NCBI GenBank assembly: GCA_026984515.1
Contig: JALSRZ010000139.1
Coordinates: 1 to 40,902 of the forward strand
DNA length: 40,902 bases
Reading direction: 5' to 3'
Source of the DNA: Thiohalobacter sp.
GTDB lineage: Bacteria > Pseudomonadota > Gammaproteobacteria > DSM-19610
Below, piece by piece: positions 1 through 7,344 of this stretch. The position numbers and the translations under genes were made by a program. Numbering within the stretch: position 1 is the first letter of the stretch; the number at the start of each line of letters is the position of its first letter. The notes under the pieces were generated by a model, which was not told the origin of the DNA, did no database searches, and saw nothing but the letters and a program-made list of their open reading frames with translations.

Positions 1-804
1 CAGCGTGTCGTTGACTTCCTTGAAGTGATCCAGGTCGATCATGATCAGCGCCATGGATTCCTGGTCACGGCGGGCGGTGAGGATACCCTGTTGCAGACGA
101 TCCAGGATCAGGGTGCGGTTGGGGAGGGCGGTCAGCGGGTCGTGCACCGCGTAGTGCTGCAGTTCTTCATTGGAACGGGTGAGCTTCCGGTTGGACTCGA
201 TCAGTCTTTCCTTGTACGCCTCGGCCTTGTGCCTGGCTTCCGTGAGCTCCTCGAAAAACATGGCGTTTTCGATGGCGATGCTCACCTGCCCGGCAAACAG
301 GTTGAGCAGGTCATAGTCCTGGGTATCGAATCCTGCCCCGTCCACCTTGTTGATACAGGCGATACCGCCCAGGAACTGACGTTTGCCGACCAGTGGCACC
401 AGCAGTACCGTGCCGGCTTCCTTTTCCCACTGGTTGCGTTCGGACTCCTCCAGCTGGTCCAGTACGCCCTTCCACCAGGCCTTGCGGTGGCGGAATACCC
501 AGCCACAGATACCGGTTTCGATCGGCAGTTCGGCAAACCGCAGTTCGTCCGCGTGGTTGCCGTCGGCAGCCCGGTAACAGTAGGTTTTCTGGTCCGGTGA
601 CAGCACCGGGATGGTCGCGGTCTCGGCGTGCAATAATTCACGCGCACGCACAGCCACAAGGTCAAAAACCTTCTGCAGGTTGTATTCGCTGCCTATTACC
701 TCGGTCAGCTCACTGAGCATGGCAATCTCGGCTTCGCGTTGCCGGAGCCGATCCCGCAGTTCCCGAAGTTGCTCCTGGGCAGCCGGAACTCCTTTCCTGC
801 CCAC
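1..804 (-). CDS. GAF-GGDEF protein (putative diguanylate cyclase), 3' end outside window
   Basis: The minus-strand frame stays open from a GTG at 802-804 to the window edge (268 codons). The start was chosen because an AGGAG lies 5 bases upstream and an in-frame TAA follows at 835-837 with no ATG between. Residues about 8-30 form a charged helix (likely coiled coil). About 35-190 read as a GAF sensor domain (for example GICGWVFRHRKAWW and the cofactor-pocket-like IACINKVDG). A short helical linker leads to the start of a GGDEF domain (HDALTALPNR, then MIDLDHFKEVND). The window ends before the GG[DE]EF signature, so cyclase activity cannot be judged. It is probably a cytosolic c-di-GMP enzyme responding to a small molecule. 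The HDOD gene upstream on the same strand is 158 bases away and may be linked in function. Confidence 0.85.
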   Translation of the reverse strand, partial: MGRKGVPAAQEQLRELRDRLRQREAEIAMLSELTEVIGSEYNLQKVFDLVAVRARELLHAETATIPVLSPDQKTYCYRAADGNHADELRFAELPIETGICGWVFRHRKAWWKGVLDQLEESERNQWEKEAGTVLLVPLVGKRQFLGGIACINKVDGAGFDTQDYDLLNLFAGQVSIAIENAMFFEELTEARHKAEAYKERLIESNRKLTRSNEELQHYAVHDPLTALPNRTLILDRLQQGILTARRDQESMALIMIDLDHFKEVNDTL

Positions 805-962
805 ACCATCTCCTGTACAGCTATCTGATTGACATTAAGGGATTTTAAGACTGGGTCGGCACCCTGTCCGGGGTCTTGAGTACGGATTATTACAAAACCG
901 TAAAATCCCGTCTCGCATAAAAGATATTAGCATTAAAATCAGTGGGCTATGAAATCCGCTGC

Positions 963-1799
963 TTATTCGAATAATTGCTGCACGGCGTCGATTTCCCCGG
1001 CCACATCCGTGAGTTCGATTTCGTGCAGATCGGCATCCAGACCCAGCTGGTGGAACGCCGGGATGCGGCTCCAGTCCGCCTGGCCCAGCCGGTGGTCAGT
1101 ATCGAGGTGACTTTGCAGGTTGGCTACCTGTACTACGTCCACCAGGTCCGCCGGACCGGGATGTTCGCGCGCCAGGTTTTCGTGTTCAGCAGCCACCGCC
1201 ACCAGCGCATCGGGGAACTTCCAGTGTTTCAGGATGGCGCCGCCAATCCGTGTATGCAGTGTTTCGATCAGGTGGTCGAGCAGTCCTGGTGTCTCCAGCA
1301 GCTCGGCGCGTTCCTCGGCCCGGTACAGGATCGGCAGGGTGCCGATATCGTGCAGCAAACCACCCAGCATGGCCTGGTCCGGGTCGACCGCGGGCGCCTG
1401 GCCGGCCAGCGCGCGGGCAATGGCGGCAACCTGCACACTGTGTTCCCACACCGCGCGCAAACGCTGATCGACCAGATCCGTGGTAGCCTGGAACATCTGT
1501 TTCATGACCTGGCTGGTGACCAGGTTACGCACCAGTTTGTTGCCGAGTCGGGCAATCACCATGGACAGCCGGTCGATTTCCTGCCGGCCCCGGTACAGGG
1601 GGGAATTGGCCACCTGCAACAGGCGCGCCGACAGGGCGGCGTCCTGGCCGATGATTTCGGCGATCTGGCCGGCGTTGGCGTCCTCGTTGTCGACTACTTC
1701 GCGCACCCGCAAGGCCACCTCGGGCAGGGTAGGCAACTGCAAATGGCCGCTTTCCAGGTCCTGGACCAGCTCGTTGACAAATACTTCTTCGGGTTCCAT
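963..1799 (-). CDS. HDOD domain signalling protein
   Basis: This is a 278-residue cytosolic protein made almost entirely of one HDOD domain. The first segment reads LPTLPEVALRVREVV, typical of the HDOD N-terminus, followed by DAALSARLLQVANSPLY. The HD-like core GGLLHDIGTL is intact, although most HDOD proteins are regarded as non-catalytic scaffolds in c-di-GMP, stress or chemotaxis signalling. The ATG at 1797-1799 was chosen over longer in-frame starts because an AGGAG sits 5 bases before it and homology begins immediately after. The longer reading would run into the ygfZ coding region. It lies 73 bases downstream of ygfZ and upstream of the GAF-GGDEF gene, all on the minus strand, so cotranscription is possible. 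The specific partner is unknown. Confidence 0.88.
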   Translation of the reverse strand: MEPEEVFVNELVQDLESGHLQLPTLPEVALRVREVVDNEDANAGQIAEIIGQDAALSARLLQVANSPLYRGRQEIDRLSMVIARLGNKLVRNLVTSQVMKQMFQATTDLVDQRLRAVWEHSVQVAAIARALAGQAPAVDPDQAMLGGLLHDIGTLPILYRAEERAELLETPGLLDHLIETLHTRIGGAILKHWKFPDALVAVAAEHENLAREHPGPADLVDVVQVANLQSHLDTDHRLGQADWSRIPAFHQLGLDADLHEIELTDVAGEIDAVQQLFE

Positions 1800-1872
1800 T
1801 CCGGCTCCTTGGTGACTTCTTGTCCCTGTAACGACGGCAGGCGGGATTTGCTGAATCCCGTTTCGTTGCGCT

Positions 1873-2919
1873 TCAGTCCTCTGCCAGCGGGTAGGGCGGG
1901 GGGGCCAGCCGGAGTACCGGCCCCTCCGGGCCGCCCAGGTGCAGCGCACCGCCATCTTCTTCCGCGCTGGCAATCTGCAGTACCACCAGCATGGCGAACC
2001 CACCGTCGGGATGCGGGGCCACAGTGACCAGCTTGCCCACGCTTTGTTCGCTGTCACCGGCAAACACCTCGTCGCCGCTATGTGGCCGGTCCCCGGATTC
2101 GACCCTGGCCAGGTACATGCGGCGTTTGAGTTTGCCCAGGTACTGCATGCGGGCGACGATTTCCTGCCCGGTATAACAGCCTTTCTGAAAACTGACGCCA
2201 TCGATCAGCTGCAGGTTGGTCATCTGCGGCACAAAGGCTTCGCGCGTCTGCGGCAGGATGACCGGGATGCCGGCTTCGATATCGAGCAGTTGCCAGGCGT
2301 CGGCGCCGATCGGTGCGCTCTGCACGTTGAGCAGGTCCCATACACGCATGGCCGCGTCGGCCGTCGTGAACAGCTCGTAACTGGGGTGTATGCCGGGAAC
2401 CCGGATGATGGTGTGTTCGTCGCCCTGTAACACGTCACTTACGGACGCCGGCAATTCCCCGGCGAAGCCCCGCAGTTCCTGTGCGGCATCTTCACCGGAT
2501 ATCCCCAGGTGCACAAAGGTATCACTGGCATCCTCCAGCGTAACCCGGGAACGCAGCACGAACATGCGCAGGCGCCTGAGCACGTCTTCCAGCATACTGG
2601 CCGGCAGGCACAGGTAATAGCTGTCGCCACGGCGAAAAACCCGGAACGTGGCCAGCAGGCGGCCTTTCGGGTTACATAGTCCGGAAAGCTGGCTGTGTGC
2701 GTCGTCCACCTTGCGGATATCATTGGTGAGCTGGCCCTGCAGAAAAGTCGCCGCGTCTTCACCGTGCACCGAGATCAGGCCGTAGTGTGACAGGTCGGCA
2801 AACACGTTGCCGGTGATTGCGACACTCAGCTCGCGGCGCTCGTTGCCGTAGTGGGCGACACCGCTGTCGCTGAATTCCGCACCGGCCCTGGCGAGAAAAT
2901 CTTTCCATTCAGTGATCAT
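1873..2919 (-). CDS. ygfZ: Folate-binding protein YgfZ (Fe-S cluster related)
   Basis: This 348-residue protein belongs to the GcvT-like YgfZ family, which binds tetrahydrofolate and supports the function or repair of certain Fe-S enzymes and the tRNA methylthiotransferase MiaB. The family signature K-G-C-Y-T-G-Q-E is present in the C-terminal half (KGCYTGQEIVARMQYLG). The N-terminal part (FADLSHYGLISVHGEDAATF, with FLQGQLTND following) matches the GcvT fold. The ATG at 2917-2919 is preferred; the longer frame to 3066 would run through the intergenic region into sdhC. The gene is divergent from sdhCDAB, with 125 bases between the two starts. In E. coli ygfZ is likewise divergent from sdhE-ygfX, so this is the same neighbourhood with the sdh operon in between. 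Length matches the family. Confidence 0.93.
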   Translation of the reverse strand: MITEWKDFLARAGAEFSDSGVAHYGNERRELSVAITGNVFADLSHYGLISVHGEDAATFLQGQLTNDIRKVDDAHSQLSGLCNPKGRLLATFRVFRRGDSYYLCLPASMLEDVLRRLRMFVLRSRVTLEDASDTFVHLGISGEDAAQELRGFAGELPASVSDVLQGDEHTIIRVPGIHPSYELFTTADAAMRVWDLLNVQSAPIGADAWQLLDIEAGIPVILPQTREAFVPQMTNLQLIDGVSFQKGCYTGQEIVARMQYLGKLKRRMYLARVESGDRPHSGDEVFAGDSEQSVGKLVTVAPHPDGGFAMLVVLQIASAEEDGGALHLGGPEGPVLRLAPPPYPLAED

Positions 2920-3044
2920 GATGTAGTGTCCTGGTTTGCTGCCCTGCATAGTAGACAATCCGGTTGCGGGTGTCAGCCTTGCAAATGCTGGCAGATTAAA
3001 CGGGCAGGTGGTATAAACGCGGATACGTCGGGCGAGTAGCGTAC

Positions 3045-3425
3045 ATGGTCCAGCAAAAACCAGCACCGAAATACCTGAACCTGATCAAGATCAAGCTGCC
3101 GCCCGGAGGCATCGCCTCGATCGGCCACCGGATATCCGGTGTGCTGATGTTCCTGTTGATTCCCTTTATTGCGTGGGAGTTTTCCCGTTCGCTGGAGAGC
3201 GAGCAAGGTTTCCGGGAGGTGCAGGACTGCCTGCAGTCCTCGCCGGTACGGCTGCTTTCGCTGCTACTGGTCTGGTCGTTCAGTCACCATCTGCTGGCCG
3301 GTATACGCCACCTGTTCCTCGACGTGGAGATCGGGGTGGAGAAGGGCAGCGCCAACCGGACCGCCTGGCTGGTCAACCTGGGGGCATTGCTGCTGACGGC
3401 CCTGTACGCGGCCAGCCTGTTATGA
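3045..3425 (+). CDS. sdhC: Succinate dehydrogenase cytochrome b556 subunit SdhC
   Basis: This is a 126-residue membrane anchor of complex II, which passes electrons from succinate to quinone through heme b. The N-terminus has PKYLNLIKIKLPPGGIASIGHRISG, in which the S-x-x-HR-x-[ST]-G pattern marks the quinone-site region. Three membrane segments are visible at about 33-50, 68-85 and 105-125. The heme-ligand motif SHHLLAGIRHLFLD is intact. The gene opens the operon and overlaps sdhD by four bases (ATGA), which suggests translational coupling. Length is normal for gammaproteobacteria. I did not find a convincing sigma-70 promoter in the 125-base gap to ygfZ. Confidence 0.95.
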   Translation: MVQQKPAPKYLNLIKIKLPPGGIASIGHRISGVLMFLLIPFIAWEFSRSLESEQGFREVQDCLQSSPVRLLSLLLVWSFSHHLLAGIRHLFLDVEIGVEKGSANRTAWLVNLGALLLTALYAASLL

Positions 3426-3769
3426 GCCGCGCTGCACAGGGACTGCGTGCCTGGCTGATGCAACGCTTCACTGCGGTCTACCTGGCCGTGTACCTGCTGA
3501 CCACCCTTGCCCTCATCACCAGCCGCGGACCCTTCACCTACGCAGAGTGGCGCAGCTGGCTGGCCGGCCCCTGGATGAGTGTCAGCACCACGCTGTTTGC
3601 GCTGGCGCTGCTGCTGCACGTCTGGGTGGGTATTCGTGATGTGCTGATCGACTATATGCACGCGGTCTGGTTACGACTGCTGTTTATGGCAGCGACTGCA
3701 CTGGTGCTGCTGGTCAGCCTGCTGTGGGTAATACGCGCGCTGGCACTGGCCGCGGTCGGGACGGGATAG
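3422..3769 (+). CDS. sdhD: Succinate dehydrogenase membrane anchor subunit SdhD
   Basis: This 115-residue protein is the second anchor of complex II and helps bind heme b and quinone. The N-terminus QRFTAVYLAVYLL carries the conserved R-x-[ST]-A-x-Y pattern. The middle has LHVWVGIRDVLIDY, which holds the heme-ligand His and the Asp-Tyr pair expected near the quinone. Three membrane segments span about 15-33, 52-75 and 86-110. The ATG at 3422 was chosen because it gives the ATGA overlap with the sdhC stop and starts where homology starts. A longer in-frame start at 3173 would lie entirely within sdhC. The gene ends three bases before sdhA. Confidence 0.94.
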   Translation: MSRAAQGLRAWLMQRFTAVYLAVYLLTTLALITSRGPFTYAEWRSWLAGPWMSVSTTLFALALLLHVWVGIRDVLIDYMHAVWLRLLFMAATALVLLVSLLWVIRALALAAVGTG

Positions 3770-3772
3770 CCA

Positions 3773-5536
3773 ATGAGCATCGAGAAACGCAGTTTCGATA
3801 CCCTGATCATCGGCGCCGGCGGCGGCGGCCTGCGCGCCGCGCTGCAACTGGCGCAGGCCGATGCGCGGGTGGCGGTCGTGTCCAAGGTGTTCCCGACCCG
3901 TTCGCATACCGTTGCCGCGCAGGGCGGCGTCAATGCGGCGCTGGCCAATGTGCTGCCCGACAACTGGCACTGGCACATGTTCGATACCGTCAAGGGCAGT
4001 GACTACCTGGGCGACCAGGATGCCATCGAGTACATGTGCCGCGCGGCGCCGCGCGTGGTGTACGAACTGGAGCACTTCGGCGTGCCGTTCTCGCGCCTGG
4101 ACAGCGGCAGGATCTACCAGCGCGCCTTTGGCGGGCAGAGCAGGAACTTCGGCGGAGAACAGGCGGTGCGTACCTGCGCCGCGGCCGACCGTACCGGACA
4201 CGCCATCCTGCATTCGCTCTACCAGCAGAACATCCGCGCCAGGACCCATTTTTTCGACGAATATTTTGCCGTCGACCTGGTGTGCAATGAGGCGGGGTAC
4301 TTCCTGGGCGTGCTGGCGATCGGCATCGCCAGCGGCGAGCCGATTCTCATCGAGGCCAAAACCACCATTCTGGCCACCGGCGGCGTCGGGCAGCTGTTCC
4401 GCACCAATACCAACGCGCTGGTCAACACCGGCGACGGCATGGCCATGGCGCTGCGCGCCGGCATCCCGCTGCAGGACATGGAGTTCTTCCAGTTCCATCC
4501 CACCGGGATTGCCGGCAAGGGCATGCTGATCACGGAAGGCGCGCGTGGCGAGGGCGGCTACCTGCTCAACGGCGACGGCGAACGGTTTATGGAGCGCTAT
4601 GCACCCAACGCAAAGGATCTTGCCAGCCGGGACGTGGTCAGCCGCTCCATTGCGACCGAGATTCGCGAAGGTCGCGGTGCTGGTCCCGGCAAGGATCACG
4701 TGCTGCTGAAGCTGGACCACCTGGGCGCCGATATCGTGAAAAAACGCCTGCCGGGTATTCGCGATATGGCGATGACTTTCCTGCACATCGATCCTGCCGA
4801 TGCGCCCATCCCGGTCTATCCCACGGCGCACTACACCATGGGCGGCATCCCCACCAACCGCCACGGCCAGGTGGTGGTGCCGGTACAGCAGGGCGCCGAA
4901 GAACCGGTGCCCGGCCTGTACGCCGTCGGTGAGTGCGCCTGCGTCTCGGTGCACGGTGCCAACCGGCTGGGGGGCAATTCGCTGCTCGACATTCTGGTGT
5001 TCGGGCGCGCAGCCGCCAACCATGTCATCGAACACCTTGGTGAACACCGCTACCATCAGCCGATCCCGGAGGGCGCGGCGGACCAGGCCATGGCGCGACT
5101 GGAGCGCTGGAACCGGCAGGGCCGTGGCGAATCGGTTGCGCAGTTGCGCGAGGAACTGGCCAGGACCATGGAAGACCATTGCAGTGTGTTCCGCAACCAG
5201 GAAGTCCTGCAGGAAGGGCAGGAGAAAGTGCTGGCGCTGCGGGAGCGCTTGCAGGATGCCTGTATCGATGATCACAGCCGCGTTTTCAACACCGCCAGGA
5301 TCGAGGCCATGGAACTCGATAACCTGATGGAATGTGCGGTCGCCACCATCACCTCCGCGCTGATGCGCACTGAAAGCCGCGGGGCGCACTCGCGCATCGA
5401 TTACCCGGAACGCGACGACCAGCACTGGCTGCGCCATAGCCTGTTTTCGCTAGAAGGTCATAAAATGGACTACAAGCCGGTGCGCATCAAGCCGTTAACG
5501 GTAGACAGCTTCCCACCTCGGAAACGGACCTACTGA
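3773..5536 (+). CDS. sdhA: Succinate dehydrogenase flavoprotein subunit SdhA
   Basis: This 587-residue catalytic subunit oxidises succinate to fumarate at the inner face of the membrane (TCA cycle and respiration). An FAD-binding Rossmann motif lies at about 10-25 ([13 protein letters not shown]). [13 protein letters not shown] follows at about 40-53 and contains the His that carries covalent FAD. The active-site region HYTMGGI is near residue 351, and the capping and C-terminal domains include [14 protein letters not shown] and KPVRI. Length is standard (E. coli 588). It starts three bases after sdhD and ends one base before sdhB. The flavinylation factor gene sdhE follows in the same operon. 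A long open frame on the opposite strand (3671-5437) is a codon-bias shadow. Confidence 0.97.
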   Translation: MSIEKRSFDTLIIGAGGGGLRAALQLAQADARVAVVSKVFPTRSHTVAAQGGVNAALANVLPDNWHWHMFDTVKGSDYLGDQDAIEYMCRAAPRVVYELEHFGVPFSRLDSGRIYQRAFGGQSRNFGGEQAVRTCAAADRTGHAILHSLYQQNIRARTHFFDEYFAVDLVCNEAGYFLGVLAIGIASGEPILIEAKTTILATGGVGQLFRTNTNALVNTGDGMAMALRAGIPLQDMEFFQFHPTGIAGKGMLITEGARGEGGYLLNGDGERFMERYAPNAKDLASRDVVSRSIATEIREGRGAGPGKDHVLLKLDHLGADIVKKRLPGIRDMAMTFLHIDPADAPIPVYPTAHYTMGGIPTNRHGQVVVPVQQGAEEPVPGLYAVGECACVSVHGANRLGGNSLLDILVFGRAAANHVIEHLGEHRYHQPIPEGAADQAMARLERWNRQGRGESVAQLREELARTMEDHCSVFRNQEVLQEGQEKVLALRERLQDACIDDHSRVFNTARIEAMELDNLMECAVATITSALMRTESRGAHSRIDYPERDDQHWLRHSLFSLEGHKMDYKPVRIKPLTVDSFPPRKRTY

Positions 5537-5537
5537 C

Positions 5538-6239
5538 ATGAAATTCTCCATATACCGCTACGACCCGGACCAGGATGCCAAACCCTGGATGCAGGACTAC
5601 GAGCTGCCGGACGACCGGATCGAGCCGGGCATGATGCTGCTGGACGCACTGCTGCTGGTAAAGGCGCAGGACCAGAGCCTGAGTTTCCGGCGCTCCTGCC
5701 AGGAAGGCGTGTGCGGCTCGGACGGCATGAACATCAACGGCCGCAACGGCCTGGCCTGTATCACGCCCCTGTCCGGGCTGAAAACACCCATCGAAATTCG
5801 TCCCCTGCCGGGCCTGCCGGTGATCCGTGATCTGGTCGTTGACCTGGAACCGTTCTACCGCCAGTACCGGACCGCGAAACCCTGGTTGATCAACGATGAA
5901 CCCTGCCCGGAAGTGGAGCGCCGTCAATCGCCACAGCAGCGGGAACAGCTGGACGGCCTGTACGAGTGTATCCTGTGTGCCTGCTGTTCCACCTCCTGCC
6001 CGTCGTTCTGGTGGAACCCCGACAAGTTCCTGGGACCCGCTGCGCTGCTGCAGTCCTGGCGTTTCCTCGCTGATTCGCGCGACCAGGCTACTGAAGAACG
6101 GCTCAACAGCCTGGAAGGCCCGTTCCGCCTGTTTCGCTGTCACACCATCATGAACTGCGTCGACGTCTGTCCCAAGGGGCTGAACCCGACACGCGCCATC
6201 GGTCGCATCAAGGAGCTGATGGTCAAGCGTTCGCTGTGA
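5538..6239 (+). CDS. sdhB: Succinate dehydrogenase iron-sulfur subunit SdhB
   Basis: This 233-residue subunit carries electrons from FAD to quinone through three clusters. The [2Fe-2S] site is C54-x4-C59-x2-D62-x11-C74 (CQEGVCGSDGM...GLAC). Asp replaces the third Cys as in E. coli SdhB, so this is not a loss. The [4Fe-4S] motif CILCACCSTSCP and the final motif CHTIMNCVDVCPKGLNP supply the remaining ligands. Length matches E. coli SdhB closely. The stop codon TGA overlaps the GTG start of sdhE (GTGA), so the subunit and the assembly factor for its partner are translated together. Confidence 0.97.
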   Translation: MKFSIYRYDPDQDAKPWMQDYELPDDRIEPGMMLLDALLLVKAQDQSLSFRRSCQEGVCGSDGMNINGRNGLACITPLSGLKTPIEIRPLPGLPVIRDLVVDLEPFYRQYRTAKPWLINDEPCPEVERRQSPQQREQLDGLYECILCACCSTSCPSFWWNPDKFLGPAALLQSWRFLADSRDQATEERLNSLEGPFRLFRCHTIMNCVDVCPKGLNPTRAIGRIKELMVKRSL

Positions 6240-6478
6240 GCGCGCTGGCGCGCGTGCGCTGGAAGTGCCGGCGCGGCATGCTGGAACTGGACCTGCTGTT
6301 GAAAGCGTTCCTCGAACAGGGCTACCGGGACCTGGACCGGGCCGGACAGCAGCGCTTCGACGCGCTGCTGGATTACCCCGATGCGGTTTTACTGGAGTGG
6401 TTCATGGGGCGGATACGACCCGCCGACAAGGATGTCGCACAACTCGTTGAACAGATTCGATCAGCCGCTGCAGATTGA
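6236..6478 (+). CDS. sdhE: FAD assembly factor SdhE (YgfY/CptB)
   Basis: This is an 80-residue helical protein that promotes covalent attachment of FAD to SdhA. The family motif R-G-x-x-E is present as RRGMLELD at residues about 13-20, followed by the family-typical segment with FDALLDYPDAVLLEWFMG. The GTG start at 6236 overlaps the sdhB stop. No other start leaves the RGMLE region intact with a sensible N-terminus. The 3' end overlaps ygfX by 47 bases in another frame. Linkage to both sdhCDAB and ygfX supports the assignment. Confidence 0.93.
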   Translation: MSALARVRWKCRRGMLELDLLLKAFLEQGYRDLDRAGQQRFDALLDYPDAVLLEWFMGRIRPADKDVAQLVEQIRSAAAD

Positions 6479-6920
6479 ACCCCGGGCATCCCGCGCGATG
6501 CGGGCGGTACTGGTGAGCCTGCACGTGCTGGCTGCCGCGGCCTGGTGGCAACTGCCGCTGTCGCTGTGGGCGCGTGCGCTGGTCAGCATCGTACTCGCCG
6601 TTCATTTCGTGCACCTCTATCGCCTGCATATCACCGCCAGTTCCGCCACTGCTGTCAAGGCTCTGAGCTGGGACCGCGCACGGGGCTGGCGCCTGTGCAG
6701 CGTGCACACAAGCTGGGTTTCCGCACAGCTGTGCATCCCGGTTTTCGTCAGTTACCACCTGGTCGTGGTACGCTTCCGCACCGCACGATTCCGGACCTGT
6801 ACGCTGGCACTGAGCGCTGACCGGCTCGGCGCCGACGACTTTCGCCGTCTCCGGGTACGCTTGCTACAATCCGTTCATGGCGACCGAGATCGAGAGGACT
6901 TTTCTGTTGCGCAACGATAG
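6432..6920 (+). CDS. ygfX: YgfX/CptA-like small membrane protein
   Basis: This 162-residue protein sits directly after sdhE, as ygfX does in E. coli. Its N-terminus has two close membrane segments at about 18-30 and 33-53 (AVLVSLHVLAAAAWW and LWARALVSIVLAVHFV), followed by a soluble part containing VKALSWDRARGWRL, SAQLCIPVFVSYHLVVVRFR and a charged tail. This two-helix hairpin plus a small C-terminal domain is the YgfX layout. The E. coli protein has been proposed to be a membrane toxin acting on cytoskeletal proteins, but that role is not settled and nothing here tests it. I chose the ATG at 6432; an upstream in-frame ATG at 6381 lies deeper in sdhE. The 3' end overlaps the next gene by 44 bases. 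Confidence 0.72.
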   Translation: MSHNSLNRFDQPLQIEPRASRAMRAVLVSLHVLAAAAWWQLPLSLWARALVSIVLAVHFVHLYRLHITASSATAVKALSWDRARGWRLCSVHTSWVSAQLCIPVFVSYHLVVVRFRTARFRTCTLALSADRLGADDFRRLRVRLLQSVHGDRDREDFSVAQR

Positions 6921-7344
6921 CTGGCGCGCGCAGGCCGATGCCGGGACGCCGTACCGGCAGGGTTACCTGTGCAGCGACCCGCAGCGCTGCGTACGGGTGC
7001 GGGTAAGCGGCGAGCGGGCCTGGCTGAATATCAAGAAAGCCACGTCAGCGCTGCGCCGGCTGGAATACGATTACCCCATACCGTTCGCGGACGCCATCGA
7101 ACTGCTGGACGAACTGTGCCCGGACCAGCGCATCGACAAAACCCGCTACCACGTGGACCATGCCGGTCACCGCTGGGAGATCGATGTGTTCGAGGGGGCA
7201 AATGCAGGGCTGGTGGTCGCTGAAATCGAACTCGATGACGAACAGGAGGCCTTTGCCAGACCCGCCTGGCTGGGCGAAGAAGTTTCCGATGACCCGCGCT
7301 ACTACAACATGAACCTGGCCAGAACTCCGTATACACAGTGGTAA
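6877..7344 (+). CDS. CYTH domain protein (triphosphate tunnel family)
   Basis: This 155-residue single-domain protein belongs to the CYTH superfamily, whose members hydrolyse inorganic triphosphate or related nucleotides in an eight-strand tunnel. The N-terminus is ATEIERTFLL, where the family signature ExExK should read EIERK: the Lys at position 8 is Thr. Other tunnel elements are present: RVRVSGERAWLNIKK, LEYDYPIP, IDKTRYHV, WEIDVFEG, and VVAEIELDDE near the C-terminus. Length is normal for bacterial single-domain members. It overlaps ygfX upstream by 44 bases and the binding-lipoprotein gene downstream by 7 bases. The altered residue lies in the ygfX overlap. Activity may be reduced or altered. 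Confidence 0.88.
   Translation: MATEIERTFLLRNDSWRAQADAGTPYRQGYLCSDPQRCVRVRVSGERAWLNIKKATSALRRLEYDYPIPFADAIELLDELCPDQRIDKTRYHVDHAGHRWEIDVFEGANAGLVVAEIELDDEQEAFARPAWLGEEVSDDPRYYNMNLARTPYTQW

Noticed and set aside
807-809. ATG start for the GAF-GGDEF gene just upstream of the GTG
   Set aside because: It is in a different frame from the coding sequence; the GTG at 804 is in frame with AGGAG at 5 bases.
1800-2201. A longer N-terminus for the HDOD protein
   Set aside because: It overlaps the ygfZ coding region in another frame, while the ATG at 1799 has an AGGAG at good spacing.
2920-3044. Promoters in the ygfZ-sdhC divergent gap
   Set aside because: TTGCAA and TATAAA-like hexamers occur, but not at a spacing of 16-18 bases on either strand.
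3671-5437. A 588-codon open frame on the strand opposite sdhA
   Set aside because: It lies wholly antisense to a certain gene, has no family features, and is expected from GC-rich third codon positions.
5697-5761. Apparent loss of a [2Fe-2S] Cys in SdhB
   Set aside because: Asp at the third ligand position is also found in E. coli SdhB and is functional.
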